Below the pieces are notes generated by a model. That model searched no databases, had not been told where the DNA came from, and saw only the letters and a program-made list of their open reading frames with translations. Source: Bifidobacterium italicum (lineage in GTDB: Bacteria > Actinomycetota > Actinomycetes > Actinomycetales > Bifidobacteriaceae). Taken from it: a stretch of 62,648 bases of DNA. This document shows positions 50,943 through 59,695 of the stretch, in pieces. Position 1 is the stretch's first letter, and each line of letters begins with the position of its first letter. Location: assembly GCF_002286915.1 (NCBI RefSeq), contig NZ_MVOG01000017.1, positions 1-62,648 on the forward strand, written 5' to 3'. The position numbers and the translations under genes are program-made.

Positions 50943-51563
50943 ATGGGGAGATCGATGCGAGTAAGCGTGGCGGCGGCGTTGCTGACGGCGGCCGTCATGA
51001 CGGCCGGAGGATGCGGGACAAGCGAAGCGCAGCGGAACGACGCCACACCGCCGGCTGCCTCCGCCACAGCGACGCAGGGTGCGGACGAGGAATACCATGT
51101 GCTGCCCGATTATCAGGTCAATCGGCTCAAAGACGAACTGCGGGACTTCCCGATGGAGGGCAAGACGATTGAGTTCGCCGGACCTGTGCCGAGCTACACG
51201 GAAACGAACGGCGCCCGCGCGCCGCAGACGATGCAGAACAGGACCGAGCTGGAGTTCAGCGCGAACAAGTCATACACGCTCGTCGCCATGTGCGCGGGCG
51301 AAGGTGGCGCGAACGTGGAATGGCAGCTCGGCGTGCAGTTCAACAGACAGCATCTCGAATGCAGGCCGTACAGCGGCACGCAGTACATGAACGCCGGCGT
51401 GGCGGACATGGGCGTGACCGGCATCGGCGCCGACTCGAGCACCGTCACGATCACGCCGGACGAGGGGACGAAGGCGGAGTTCGCCTACCGCATCGACGAA
51501 TCGGATGCGCCGGTGCCGATCGTCGACGACGACGCCACGGCGAAGGACGCGACGCCGCAGTGA
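50943..51563 (+). CDS. Hypothetical lipoprotein
   Basis: A 206-residue predicted lipoprotein: MRVSVAAALLTAAVMTAGGC ends in a lipobox with Cys near residue 24, followed by a Thr/Ala/Ser linker. The mature part (LPDYQVNRLKDELRDFPMEG, VEWQLGVQFNRQHLECRPY) has two further Cys and no recognised domain. GTG and ATG codons further upstream exist, but ATG 50943 gives the signal sequence and has a G-rich ribosome site. It precedes a single-pass membrane protein and may be co-transcribed with it. Confidence 0.7.
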   Translation: MGRSMRVSVAAALLTAAVMTAGGCGTSEAQRNDATPPAASATATQGADEEYHVLPDYQVNRLKDELRDFPMEGKTIEFAGPVPSYTETNGARAPQTMQNRTELEFSANKSYTLVAMCAGEGGANVEWQLGVQFNRQHLECRPYSGTQYMNAGVADMGVTGIGADSSTVTITPDEGTKAEFAYRIDESDAPVPIVDDDATAKDATPQ

Positions 51564-51658
51564 GGGAAAACGACGGAAGCGACAGCACGGGGAGAACACG
51601 GCACAGTGAGGGAAGGCGCGGCACGGTGAGGGACAAGACATCAACGAATAAGACATCA

Positions 51659-52147
51659 ATGGATACGACGACGGCGGACGAAACGGTGGAACCGACGCCG
51701 CCGTGGAAGATCATCACGGTGATGACGGTCATCAGCGCGCTCACGGTGGCCGCGTACTGGCTGTGGCCGAAGCCGCTCGACACGTCGCACACGCAGCTCG
51801 AGATCTCCGCATCATCGAAATTCACACGCGCGCAGCTCGACGATCTTGTGCAGGCCGTGTACCGCGAGAGCGTGAGCATGAAGAGCTGCAGCGTCGACAA
51901 AGTCAAGTACGACGAGAAACAAAGCGAAGAGATCATCGACATGGAAATCGCAGACTACGACGAAGGACACGGCTCGGCGTTGGGCCGCGCCGCGCGCCAA
52001 CACGGTCGCGACGGCGCGGCGGTCGTGTTCGTCGACATGACCTGCCGCGAACACGTGGACGACGAAGACCATATGGAGGAGTTCATGCTGCTGCCGCAGG
52101 CCGACGGCACACAGGCATGGGAACTGCAGGACCGCGGCAACGGCTGA
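51659..52147 (+). CDS. Hypothetical single-pass membrane protein
   Basis: A 162-residue protein with a Thr/Glu-rich N-terminus, one membrane helix (IITVMTVISALTVAAYWLW) and an extracytoplasmic domain of about 115 residues beginning KPLDTSHTQLEISASSKFTRAQLDD; two Cys (KSCSVDK and MTCREHV) may form a disulphide. No family is recognised. GTG at 51626 is an in-frame alternative start with 11 more residues. GTGAGGGA occurs three times between 51560 and 51635, near the possible starts. It follows the lipoprotein gene by 95 bases. Confidence 0.6.
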   Translation: MDTTTADETVEPTPPWKIITVMTVISALTVAAYWLWPKPLDTSHTQLEISASSKFTRAQLDDLVQAVYRESVSMKSCSVDKVKYDEKQSEEIIDMEIADYDEGHGSALGRAARQHGRDGAAVVFVDMTCREHVDDEDHMEEFMLLPQADGTQAWELQDRGNG

Positions 52148-52248
52148 GCGGACGGCGCGCGGCGTGCGCTCGCGCAGGACGGTCGGGCGCGGGCATAGAA
52201 TGGACGGTTGTATCACAGCTGACGCAAGCAGCGGGAAGGTCGGAACGC

Positions 52249-53898
52249 ATGGCAGACAAGAGCAGCATCCACGACGTCGAACGCGACATCATGAGCCGTC
52301 CGAGTGAGAGGAACACGACGAACCTCGATCTCAGACGGATGACGATGATCCTCGACTTGCTCGGCGATCCGCAGGATTCCTTCCGCGTCATCCACATCAC
52401 CGGCACGAACGGCAAGGGCTCGACGGCGCGCATGGCCGAGGCGATCTGCCGTGCGTACGGCATGCGCACCGGCCTGTACACATCGCCGCACCTCGAACAC
52501 GTCAACGAACGCATCGCGATCGACGGGCAGCGTCTGTCCGACGACGACTTCGTCGAGCTGTGGGACCAGGTCAAGGACTTCGTCGCGCTCGTCGACAGGA
52601 AGATGGATGAGGAAGGCGCGCCGCGCATGAGCTTCTTCGAAGTGCTCACGGCGATGGCGATCTGGAAGTTCGCGGACGCGCCGGTCGACGTCGCGATCGT
52701 CGAGGTCGGCATGGGCGGACGCTGGGACGCGACGAACGTGCTCGACGCGGACGCGGCGGTGATCGGGCCGATCGATATGGACCACATGGCATGGCTCGGC
52801 GACACCGTCGAGCAGATCGCCGAGGAGAAGGTCGGCATCATCAAGCCAGGCTGCACGGCGATCATCGGACGGCAACCGCATGAGGACGAGGTCATGCCGA
52901 TCATCGAGCAGGCGGCCGCGGAGAACCATGCGACGCTCGTGCGTGACGGCGTGGAGGCGGAAGTCGTCTCTCGCATGGCCGCCGTCGGCGGACAGGTGGT
53001 CACATTACGCACGCCGAACGGCACCTACGCAGACGTGCCGCTCGACAAGTTCGGCGAACATCAGGCGCATAACGCGCTCGCGGCGCTGTGCGCGGCCGAG
53101 GTCGTCATCCCCGTCACCGGCGCGCTCGACGGTGATCTGGTGGCCGAGGCGCTGAGCTCGGTCAAGGTTCCGGGGCGCATCGAACAGGTGAGGAACTCAC
53201 CGACGATCATCATCGACGGCGGCCACAACGTCAACGCAGCCGAGGCGTTGCGCGCGGCGATCGAGGAGAACTACGACCTCACGCAGCTCGTCGCCGTCGT
53301 CGCGATGATGGAGGACAAGCAGGTCGAGGAGTATCTCGGCGTGCTCGAGCCGATCGTCAGCGAGATCATCGTCACCGAGAACTCGTGGAAGGACCGTGTG
53401 ATGCCGGCGGACAAGCTCGCCGAGATCGCGCGCGACGTGTTCGGGCCGGAACGCGTCACCTGCATCCCGTCGCTGCCGGACGCCATCCAGGAGGCCGTCA
53501 ACCGTGTGGACGCCGACGACGAACTCGGCGTCGGCTACGGGCATGGCGTGCTCATCTGCGGCAGCTTCGTCACGGCCGGCGACGCGCGCATGCTGCTCAA
53601 GGAATCGATCCATCCGGATCTGCAGAAGCCGAAGGAGGAGCGCGTGCATCAGGTCGCGGTGACGCCGCAGGCGTGCGATGCGGACACCTCGCGGCAGAAT
53701 GCGGCTGCCGCGACTGCGGCGGAGGGCGATGCCGAGATGGACGCCGCCGAGCGCGAATACGAGTCCGATGCGGACACCGACTTCGACGTCTTCGACGTGC
53801 GCGGCATCATCGGCGCGGACGATGACGGTGATGATGAGGATGGCGAAGGCGGCGAGGATAGCGCAGCCGGCGACGGAAGTGGCGCGGCCGGCAACTGA
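52249..53898 (+). CDS. folC: FolC, bifunctional folylpolyglutamate/dihydrofolate synthase
   Basis: Adds Glu to dihydropteroate and extends polyglutamate tails of folates. The Mur-ligase-like fold has P-loop HITGTNGKGSTARM (near residue 50), LYTSPHLEHVNERIAIDG, VEVGMGGRWDATNV and GHNVNAAEALRAA. At 549 residues it is longer than usual because of about 70 disordered residues rich in Ala, Asp and Glu after HQVAVTPQACDADT. ATG at 52249 is preceded by a GGGAAGG stretch and, further up, a -10-like TAGAAT (52196-52201), so this mRNA has a leader. It converges with femX across a terminator. Confidence 0.93.
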   Translation: MADKSSIHDVERDIMSRPSERNTTNLDLRRMTMILDLLGDPQDSFRVIHITGTNGKGSTARMAEAICRAYGMRTGLYTSPHLEHVNERIAIDGQRLSDDDFVELWDQVKDFVALVDRKMDEEGAPRMSFFEVLTAMAIWKFADAPVDVAIVEVGMGGRWDATNVLDADAAVIGPIDMDHMAWLGDTVEQIAEEKVGIIKPGCTAIIGRQPHEDEVMPIIEQAAAENHATLVRDGVEAEVVSRMAAVGGQVVTLRTPNGTYADVPLDKFGEHQAHNALAALCAAEVVIPVTGALDGDLVAEALSSVKVPGRIEQVRNSPTIIIDGGHNVNAAEALRAAIEENYDLTQLVAVVAMMEDKQVEEYLGVLEPIVSEIIVTENSWKDRVMPADKLAEIARDVFGPERVTCIPSLPDAIQEAVNRVDADDELGVGYGHGVLICGSFVTAGDARMLLKESIHPDLQKPKEERVHQVAVTPQACDADTSRQNAAAATAAEGDAEMDAAEREYESDADTDFDVFDVRGIIGADDDGDDEDGEGGEDSAAGDGSGAAGN

Positions 53899-53934
53899 TC
53901 CAGTCGCCGTGGAACGCCGTTGGCGGCGTGTATG

Positions 53935-54037
53935 ACGGCGTTCCGTTGGTGAGCTTACCCACAGCATGCCGTTGCGAGGCACCGTGGACAGGGTGACGAA
54001 CGGCATTCTGTAGGTGTGCTTACGCATAGAATGCCGT
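53935..54037 (+). repeat. Two 38-bp imperfect repeats with internal dyads
   Basis: 53935-53972 and 54000-54037 align without gaps over 38 bases (shared core GGTG-GCTTAC-CA-AG-ATGCCGT) and differ at about nine positions. The second forms a hairpin ACGGCATTCT/AGAATGCCGT; the first ends pair with GGAACGCCGT at 53911-53920. They may be small extragenic palindromic units. Confidence 0.5.
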
Positions 54038-54053
54038 CAGACGGATAAATAAA

Positions 54054-54099
54054 AACGGTGGAGGTCGGCGACTATGGGCAGTCGCCGACCTCCACCGTT
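54054..54099. terminator. Bidirectional terminator between folC and femX
   Basis: AACGGTGGAGGTCGGCGACT is perfectly complementary over 20 pairs to the downstream arm at 54080-54099, with a six-base loop. On the minus strand it is followed by TTTATTTAT, a classical intrinsic terminator for femX. Confidence 0.9.
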
Positions 54100-54124
54100 C
54101 GCAAATACGAGTAGGGTGGCCGCA

Positions 54125-55489
54125 CTACTCGGCGGAGTCCTCATTCTGCGCGATGTCGGGCTTTTCGGCCTGTGACGCCTGCCTCACATCCGGCTGCGCC
54201 GTTGTCGCGTCTGCCGCCTGCGTGTGGGTCTGTGCCTGCTGCGTCGTCGGCTGCGGTTGGGCAGACGCATCCTGCTGTTTCGCATCAGCCCGTACCGCCC
54301 TCACCTCTTCCGTCGGCGCCTGAGGCTGTTTCGCATCAGCCTTCGCCGGCGCCGTCTGCTGCGGCTTCGCCGATTGCCTCTGCGTCTGCTGCCCCTTCGT
54401 CGGTTGCGCCTGCTTCTGCTGCGCCTGCGCTTCAGCCTGCGCCTTCCTGGCGGCCTCACGCTGCTCGGCCTTCTCCGCGTTGCCGTGCTTCTTCGGGCGC
54501 AGTGCGCGCCGCACGTCCTGCAGCAGCCGCAGCGACCGGTAGAGCAGCTTCTTGATCGGGACGTCGCGTCCGGCGGCGATCGTCGTCGTATCGTCGGCGA
54601 ACTTCGTCTTGAACTCGTTGAGGGATTTGAGCGACGGTGCGAAATCGTTGCCGATGCCCATCAGATCGAGCTTCTCATAGCCCATCTGGCCGAGGGTGCA
54701 CGCGACCGTGTACAGCAGCTTGTCCGGCACATGCTGCCGCTTGACGGACGTGAGCATCGACGCGTAGTAGTAGACGCCGGTCTTGCCCTGCAGCGTGACG
54801 ATCGTCCATGCGACGACCTTTCCGTCGATACGTGCGCCGAACACGCGGCAGTGATCGGGGCCGAGCGCCTTGATCATGTCCGTGTAGTCGCTCATCGGCG
54901 CCGGTGTGAAGCCGTCGCGCCGCGCCGTCTCCACCATGACCGCGTAGTAGTCGGCGAAATCCTTCGTCGCGATCTCGGTCTCGTCCGCGCACACCGCCGG
55001 CGACTCGCGCAGCGCCTTGCGCACGTCGCGCCGGCCGCGCTTCTTCATGCGTGCGAGGAGCGCCTCGTCGCCGCCGGTGATGTCGAGCACGACCGTTTCG
55101 TTGTACGGCACCGTCGACAGCACCGGATAGGTTCCCTTGTCCGACCATGTGTCGATGCGCAGGAACGCGACGTGCTTGTCATGCGTCCTGACGAAGTCGA
55201 CGAGTTCGGCGATGACCGCCTGTTCGAGCCGCTCGTCCGGCTTGCTCTTCCAGACCGGACCGTGCACCGAACGCAGGTAGTGGTAGCCGTGCGTCTCCAT
55301 GTCGATCAGCGAGACGACGGCGACGATGGCGTTGCCGTCGCGGATGATCAGGCATCCCCATGGCGTGCGGCCCTCGACGCCGGTCTGGAAATCAGCCCAT
55401 ACCGACGTCTGCTCGATCGGCAGTTCGATGCCGTTGGCGTCGGCCTCGCGTTCCATCGCCTGCGGGCTGACGCGTTCGATCGTGATCAT
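54125..55489 (-). CDS. FemAB-family peptidoglycan cross-bridge aminoacyltransferase
   Basis: Uses aminoacyl-tRNA to attach cross-bridge residues to the stem-peptide Lys or Orn of lipid II. The double GNAT fold shows EQTSVWADFQTGVEGRTPWG, LARMKKRGRRDVRKALRESP, DFADYYAVMVETARRDGF, AWTIVTLQGKTGVYYYASM, and DLMGIGNDFAPSLKSLNEFKTKF, the C-terminal signature. Residues about 330-454 are a disordered Gln/Ala/Lys/Thr-rich tail. ATG at 55489 has AAAGGAC upstream. It lies 61 bases downstream of the murE-type gene on the same strand, so the two probably form an operon for stem-peptide and bridge synthesis. Confidence 0.88.
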   Translation of the reverse strand: MITIERVSPQAMEREADANGIELPIEQTSVWADFQTGVEGRTPWGCLIIRDGNAIVAVVSLIDMETHGYHYLRSVHGPVWKSKPDERLEQAVIAELVDFVRTHDKHVAFLRIDTWSDKGTYPVLSTVPYNETVVLDITGGDEALLARMKKRGRRDVRKALRESPAVCADETEIATKDFADYYAVMVETARRDGFTPAPMSDYTDMIKALGPDHCRVFGARIDGKVVAWTIVTLQGKTGVYYYASMLTSVKRQHVPDKLLYTVACTLGQMGYEKLDLMGIGNDFAPSLKSLNEFKTKFADDTTTIAAGRDVPIKKLLYRSLRLLQDVRRALRPKKHGNAEKAEQREAARKAQAEAQAQQKQAQPTKGQQTQRQSAKPQQTAPAKADAKQPQAPTEEVRAVRADAKQQDASAQPQPTTQQAQTHTQAADATTAQPDVRQASQAEKPDIAQNEDSAE

Positions 55490-55550
55490 GATGTCCTTTC
55501 GTTCCTTGGCGTCCCTTATTCTATGCGTTCGATGCGCGCGTCCTGCGCGT

Positions 55551-57080
55551 TCAGCCGAACAGACGCCTGATGATGCTCGAATCGCCCTCGTACGGCACAT
55601 GCCTGTTGTGCATCTTGATCCAGCGTTCGTCGCCCTTGCCGATGAGCAGCAGCACGTCGAAGCCGTCATGCTCGCGCGCCTCGGCGACGACGTCCTCGAC
55701 GGCGGCCGCGCGGTCGATGATGATCGACGCGTCGACGTCCGGATTCGCCACATGGCCGAGCATCTGCTCGGCGATCGCCATCGGATCCTCGGTGTTCGTG
55801 TCCTCGGTGGTGAGCACGATGCGCTGCACGCGGTCCTGCGCGGCCTCGATGATCTCCTTGCGCCGGTCGATCGCCTTGTCGCCGGCCGATCCGGTGAGCA
55901 GCGTGATCCGCGGGCGCCGCGCGCCGTATTTGCGCGTCACGAAGTCGAGCAGCGCGTTGACGGAGGCGTAGTTGTGCGCGTAGTCGACGATGGCGACCGT
56001 GTCCGAGCGCGGATCGACCGTCTCCTCCATCCTTCCGGCGATGCGTACGTTGGCCATCGATTGCAGGGCGCGCGGATCGTGGATGTCGATGCCGACGATT
56101 TGCGCGAGCGCGAGCGCCGCGCAGGCGTTCGCGTAGTTGAAGTCGCCTTCGAGCGCGAGGCTCAGTTCGCCGATCGGCTGACCTTGCGTGAACATGAAGG
56201 TCGTATGCGTGTCGTCGATCGGCCGCGCGGTGATGTCGGCGGTCGCCTCGTCGATCGAGAACGTCGTGACCGGCACGTTCGCGATCGACGCGTCCTCGGC
56301 GACGAGCCCCGCGTAGTCGCCGGGGACGCCGAGCACGAGCGCGCGCGTGTTGCGCACGATCTGGCGCTTGCAGTGCAGGTAGTCCTCGAAGGAGGGGTGT
56401 TCGATCGGGCTGATGTGGTCGGGGGAGATGTTGAGGAACGCGGCCGCGTCGAAGGTCAGGCCGTAGACGCGGTTGACCTTGTACGCCTGCGAGGAGACCT
56501 CCATGACGAGGTAGCGCATGCCGTTGTCGACCGCCTCGCGCATCATGCGGGCCGCATCGAGCGATTCCGGCGTCGTCAGGTCGGATTCGACGTAGTGCAT
56601 GCCGTCGACGCAGTTGTCGACCGATGAGAACAACGCGCATTTGTTGCCGCTCATCGCGTTGATGATCGCGTGCGTGAAATACGAGGTCGTCGTCTTGCCT
56701 TTCGTGCCGGTGATGCCGATGAGCCTGAGCTCGCGTTCCGGATAGTCGTAGAAGGCCTGCGCGAGCAGGCTGAGCGCCTTGGTCGCGTCGTTGACGATGA
56801 GGCCGGGGGCGCGGGTCATGCCGCTGTAGTCGTGTTCGGCGACGTAGGCGGCCATGCCGTGCTCGTCGGCGTCGGCGAGGTATTCGGCCTTGAAGTTGCC
56901 CTTGCAGCACATGAGCGTGCGCGGCTTGATCTGCTTGGAATCGTAGGTGATATGCGCGAAGGGGACGTCGGAATCGGGCACCGTGGACGCGAAGTCGGTC
57001 CAGCGGTCCGGTGTGATGATCTCCCGCAGCAGGTCGTGCTCGCCCAGCAGTGCGGCTGCGGATTGCAATGTCAACGTCAT
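55551..57080 (-). CDS. murE: MurE-type UDP-MurNAc-tripeptide ligase
   Basis: Adds the third residue to UDP-MurNAc-L-Ala-D-Glu. The three Mur domains show HITYDSKQIKPRTLMCCKG, P-loop GITGTKGKTTTSYF (near residue 124), EVSSQAYKVNRV, NISPDHISPIEHPSFEDY, GRMEETVDPRSDTVAIVDYAHN and LLIGKGDERWIKM. The specificity loop is TTEDTNTEDP instead of the DNPR of meso-diaminopimelate enzymes, so a basic amino acid such as Lys or Orn is likely, which matches the adjacent FemAB enzyme. The 509-residue length is normal. Confidence 0.88.
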   Translation of the reverse strand: MTLTLQSAAALLGEHDLLREIITPDRWTDFASTVPDSDVPFAHITYDSKQIKPRTLMCCKGNFKAEYLADADEHGMAAYVAEHDYSGMTRAPGLIVNDATKALSLLAQAFYDYPERELRLIGITGTKGKTTTSYFTHAIINAMSGNKCALFSSVDNCVDGMHYVESDLTTPESLDAARMMREAVDNGMRYLVMEVSSQAYKVNRVYGLTFDAAAFLNISPDHISPIEHPSFEDYLHCKRQIVRNTRALVLGVPGDYAGLVAEDASIANVPVTTFSIDEATADITARPIDDTHTTFMFTQGQPIGELSLALEGDFNYANACAALALAQIVGIDIHDPRALQSMANVRIAGRMEETVDPRSDTVAIVDYAHNYASVNALLDFVTRKYGARRPRITLLTGSAGDKAIDRRKEIIEAAQDRVQRIVLTTEDTNTEDPMAIAEQMLGHVANPDVDASIIIDRAAAVEDVVAEAREHDGFDVLLLIGKGDERWIKMHNRHVPYEGDSSIIRRLFG

Positions 57081-57203
57081 GGCTCATGCGCTCCTTGAGG
57101 TACCCGGTGATGTCGTCCAAGCATTCTACCGCGCGGCTTGCATCGACCCGGCGGCGCGTGTGGCCGGCATGTAACGCCGTGGGCTTGAGCGCGTGCGATT
57201 GCG

Positions 57204-57209
57204 TACAAT
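57204..57209 (+). promoter_or_regulatory. -10-like box of the sigma-factor gene
   Basis: TACAAT is seven bases before the GTG start. The spacer GGGAGGC could also serve as a ribosome site only if transcription started further upstream. Confidence 0.45.
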
Positions 57210-57216
57210 GGGAGGC

Positions 57217-57954
57217 GTGAGCGAACAAGAGACGAAAGCCGAGACGATGGAGGCCAAGCGCGCGCGCTTCGAGAAGCTCGCGATGCCCGCCGTCAACGCG
57301 CTCTACCGTCAGGCGATGAAATTCACCAACAATCCGGAGGATGCGCAGGATCTCGTCCAGGACACCTTCGAACGCGGCTTCAAGGCCTTCGACTCGTTCA
57401 AGCCGGGATCGAACTTCGAGGCGTGGATGACGACGATCGAGCGCAACGCCTTCTTCAACCAGTATGCGAAGGCGAAGCGCCGTCCGCAGCGGGCGAACGA
57501 CTCGACCGGCGAATACGACGACTGGGACATCTACGCCGCGTCGGAACACGCCTCGCAGGGGCTGCGCTCGGCGGAGCAGGAGTATCTCGAGGCCTTCGCG
57601 CCCGAGGAGATCATGGCGGCGCTCAACAAGCTGCCCGAGGAACGCCGGCAGGTGTTCATCGATGCGGCGATCGACGGCAAGTCGTACCAGCAGGTCGCCG
57701 ATGAGCAGGGCATCAAAATTGGCACCGTCATGAGCCGGCTCAACCGCGCGCGTACGCAGCTGCGCAAGGAGCTCGCCGAATACGCGGCGGCGCGCGGCTA
57801 CGGCAACGGCTCGACGCCGGTGCGCGGCCGCCGCCACAAGCCGGCCGCCGACGTCGTCGCCGTCGTCAGCGGAAATAAAAAGACGTCGAAGACCGTTGAA
57901 TCTGATGGCGACCACGAACTCGTGGACAATACGGCGAAGGGCGGTGCGCGATGA
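57217..57954 (+). CDS. ECF-family RNA polymerase sigma factor (SigR/SigH-like)
   Basis: A 245-residue extracytoplasmic-function sigma factor. Region 2 contains LYRQAMKFTNNPEDAQDLVQDTFERGFKAF and the -10-recognition helix FKPGSNFEAWMTTIERNAFFNQYAK; region 4 contains LPEERRQVFIDAAIDGKSYQQVADEQGIKIGTVMSRLNRARTQLRKEL. The KPGSN-AWM and KIGTVMSRL segments resemble the SigR/SigH (thiol-stress) group. About 50 disordered basic residues follow. GTG at 57217 is chosen from the upstream -10 box. The stop overlaps a small Cys/His-rich gene (ATGA) that may encode its anti-sigma factor. Confidence 0.88.
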   Translation: MSEQETKAETMEAKRARFEKLAMPAVNALYRQAMKFTNNPEDAQDLVQDTFERGFKAFDSFKPGSNFEAWMTTIERNAFFNQYAKAKRRPQRANDSTGEYDDWDIYAASEHASQGLRSAEQEYLEAFAPEEIMAALNKLPEERRQVFIDAAIDGKSYQQVADEQGIKIGTVMSRLNRARTQLRKELAEYAAARGYGNGSTPVRGRRHKPAADVVAVVSGNKKTSKTVESDGDHELVDNTAKGGAR

Positions 57955-58238
57955 GCGCGGATGAACGGCCCGGACAGGAACGACTGGGAAACGACGAGAT
58001 GAACGAAGCGAACAAGGAAGCGGCCGGCGGCGACTGCTTCGATCCGGACACCTGCTGCGACCGCTACGAGCAGATGATGATCCGCGCGATGCGCGCGGTG
58101 CTGCGGCCCGAGGAGGCGCCGGAATGCCTCTACGAGAAGCTCAGGATGACGCTCGACGCGTGCTGCGGGCACGCCCATGTGACGCATACGGTCGTCACGC
58201 ACGCCGTCGTGCGCCATCATGGCGCCGACGGGCAGTGA
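57951..58238 (+). CDS. Small Cys/His-rich protein, probable zinc anti-sigma factor
   Basis: A 95-residue protein translationally coupled to the ECF sigma gene. It has six Cys (29, 35, 36, 59, 71, 72) and six His clustered after residue 73. The stretch CFDPDTCC...YEQMM and ECLYEKLRMTLDACCGH recalls RsrA-type redox-sensing anti-sigma factors, but the classical HxxxCxxC order is not exact. Position and composition suggest it binds zinc and holds the sigma factor until oxidised; this is inferred. An internal ATG at residue 17 is an alternative start. Confidence 0.65.
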   Translation: MSADERPGQERLGNDEMNEANKEAAGGDCFDPDTCCDRYEQMMIRAMRAVLRPEEAPECLYEKLRMTLDACCGHAHVTHTVVTHAVVRHHGADGQ

Positions 58239-58275
58239 GCGGCCAGACCTCGCGAAACGGCTGTCGGATATGCGA

Positions 58276-58309
58276 AGGCCCCTTGGAAACCTTGGTTTCC
58301 AAGGGGCCT
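58276..58309. terminator. 16-pair perfect hairpin between the sigma operon and bL37
   Basis: AGGCCCCTTGGAAACC and GGTTTCCAAGGGGCCT pair completely around a two-base centre. It lies between the convergent anti-sigma and rpmJ-size ribosomal gene and can terminate both. Confidence 0.8.
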
Positions 58310-58337
58310 GCACGTTGCTCAGGCCGAAGCCGGCGAA

Positions 58338-58412
58338 TCAGGCGTTTGGCCTTTTGCCGTGGTTCGCAGCCTTTTTACGACGAGCCTTACGCTTGCGTCC
58401 GCGCATTCCCAT
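58338..58412 (-). CDS. Ribosomal protein bL37 (24 aa)
   Basis: Encodes MGMRGRKRKARRKKAANHGK followed by RPNA. The size, the very basic composition and the ending NHGKRPNA match the small actinobacterial 50S protein bL37. AAAGGAG stands six bases before the ATG. It is convergent with the sigma/anti-sigma operon, and a perfect palindrome follows its stop. Confidence 0.85.
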   Translation of the reverse strand: MGMRGRKRKARRKKAANHGKRPNA

Positions 58413-58497
58413 GATGGACTCCTTTGGATAGAACAATCAATGCTAGCCTTGATTAGCCTACAGGATTATCGCATGGCGTGCCGACGTGGCCGCCCGC

Positions 58498-59451
58498 TCA
58501 GTCGCGCACGCCGATGAACAGATGCGTCTCGCTCGTCTGCCCCGGCTCGATGCGGATCAGGTCGATGGCGGTGTTGAACGCGTTCGCGTACGCCGTCTGC
58601 GGTTCGACGGCGACGCCGGCGGGGCGGATGTCCGCCGGGAAGCCGGTGCCGGTGCAGATCTGGAACGATGTGATCGTCTCGTCGCCTCCAACGGCGACAC
58701 ATATGCCGTCCGCCCGCGTCAGCGTCGCCGTCGCGTCGCCGTGCGCGTCATGGCGCACGTCGGTGAGCGCGTCGTCGTACGGCTGCCCGTCGAGCGCGCG
58801 CGGCGCGCGGAAGTCGAACTTCGTGCCGTCGACCGGCTCGGTGCCGACCGGGATGAGGTTCTTGTCGACGCGGACATGGGTGTCGGCATCCACTTCGAGC
58901 GTGCACTGCGCGTTGTGCGCGTCGATCTCGTCGCCGTGGCCGTCGAGGCCGTTGGCGATCCACGGATGGATCGCCAACGCCCATGGCGCCGCCTGATCGG
59001 AGCGGTTGTGCGCACGCACGAGGATGTGCAGGCCGTCGTCGTCGAGCGTGTAGGTCACGGTGACGACCAAGTCGAAGGGGTAGTAGGCCACCGGCGGCAT
59101 GCGCCACGAGAGCGTCGCCTCGCGTTCGGTGAGCCGTTCGAGACGCCAGTACCGGTCCTTCGCGAAGCCGTGGATCGCGTTGTCGCGGTCCGGTTCGTTG
59201 ATCGGCAGCTGGTAGTCGACGCCGTCGAAGGCGTAACGGCCGGCGGCGATGCGGTTGGGGAACGGGATGAGCAGCTGCCCTTCGCAGCATGCGGCGATGT
59301 CGTTCGCGCCGAGAGGGACGGTCACGTGCACGCCGTCGCAGGTCAGCACGCGCAGCGTCGCGCCGAGCTCGGCGATGACGGCGCGGTACCGTCCGTGTTC
59401 GATCGTGTACTGGTCGCCGGTGCGCGGCGGCATCGTGGTCGTCAATGACAT
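58498..59451 (-). CDS. Aldose 1-epimerase-like protein
   Basis: Interconverts alpha and beta anomers of free sugars such as galactose or glucose. The 317-residue protein shows LIPFPNRIAAGRYAFDG, the catalytic His region NAIHGFAKD, the second His in LAIHPWIANG, and the catalytic Glu in GVAVEPQTAYANAFN. ATG at 59451 has GGGAGCA upstream; the first part (MSLTTTMPPRTGDQYTI) lacks a signal peptide, so it is cytoplasmic. It is divergent from ispH. Sugar preference is not visible. Confidence 0.88.
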   Translation of the reverse strand: MSLTTTMPPRTGDQYTIEHGRYRAVIAELGATLRVLTCDGVHVTVPLGANDIAACCEGQLLIPFPNRIAAGRYAFDGVDYQLPINEPDRDNAIHGFAKDRYWRLERLTEREATLSWRMPPVAYYPFDLVVTVTYTLDDDGLHILVRAHNRSDQAAPWALAIHPWIANGLDGHGDEIDAHNAQCTLEVDADTHVRVDKNLIPVGTEPVDGTKFDFRAPRALDGQPYDDALTDVRHDAHGDATATLTRADGICVAVGGDETITSFQICTGTGFPADIRPAGVAVEPQTAYANAFNTAIDLIRIEPGQTSETHLFIGVRD

Positions 59452-59695
59452 GGCATGCTCCCTTGGTTGCCTGGGACGGTGCGGATCCGCATGTGCGGCC
59501 GCCATCGCCCCGGAGGGTGGATGGTTCACCGGGTCTATCATAGTCGTCCTCGTCGGTGGATGCGGCGCGCCCGCGCGTATGCCTGCATGTGGACACCGGC
59601 GCGCGCGAGGGACGCGGATGCCGGGAGCGGGAAGGCGTTGCGGCGTGCATATGGTTTGGTATCGTGGGGAGTCTGCCGACACAGGGAGGGCGCAT

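Noticed and set aside
55551..57080. Annotation as MurT (glutamate amidation partner)
   Set aside because: No GatD partner is adjacent and the protein has the full three-domain MurE layout without the MurT zinc-ribbon cysteines.
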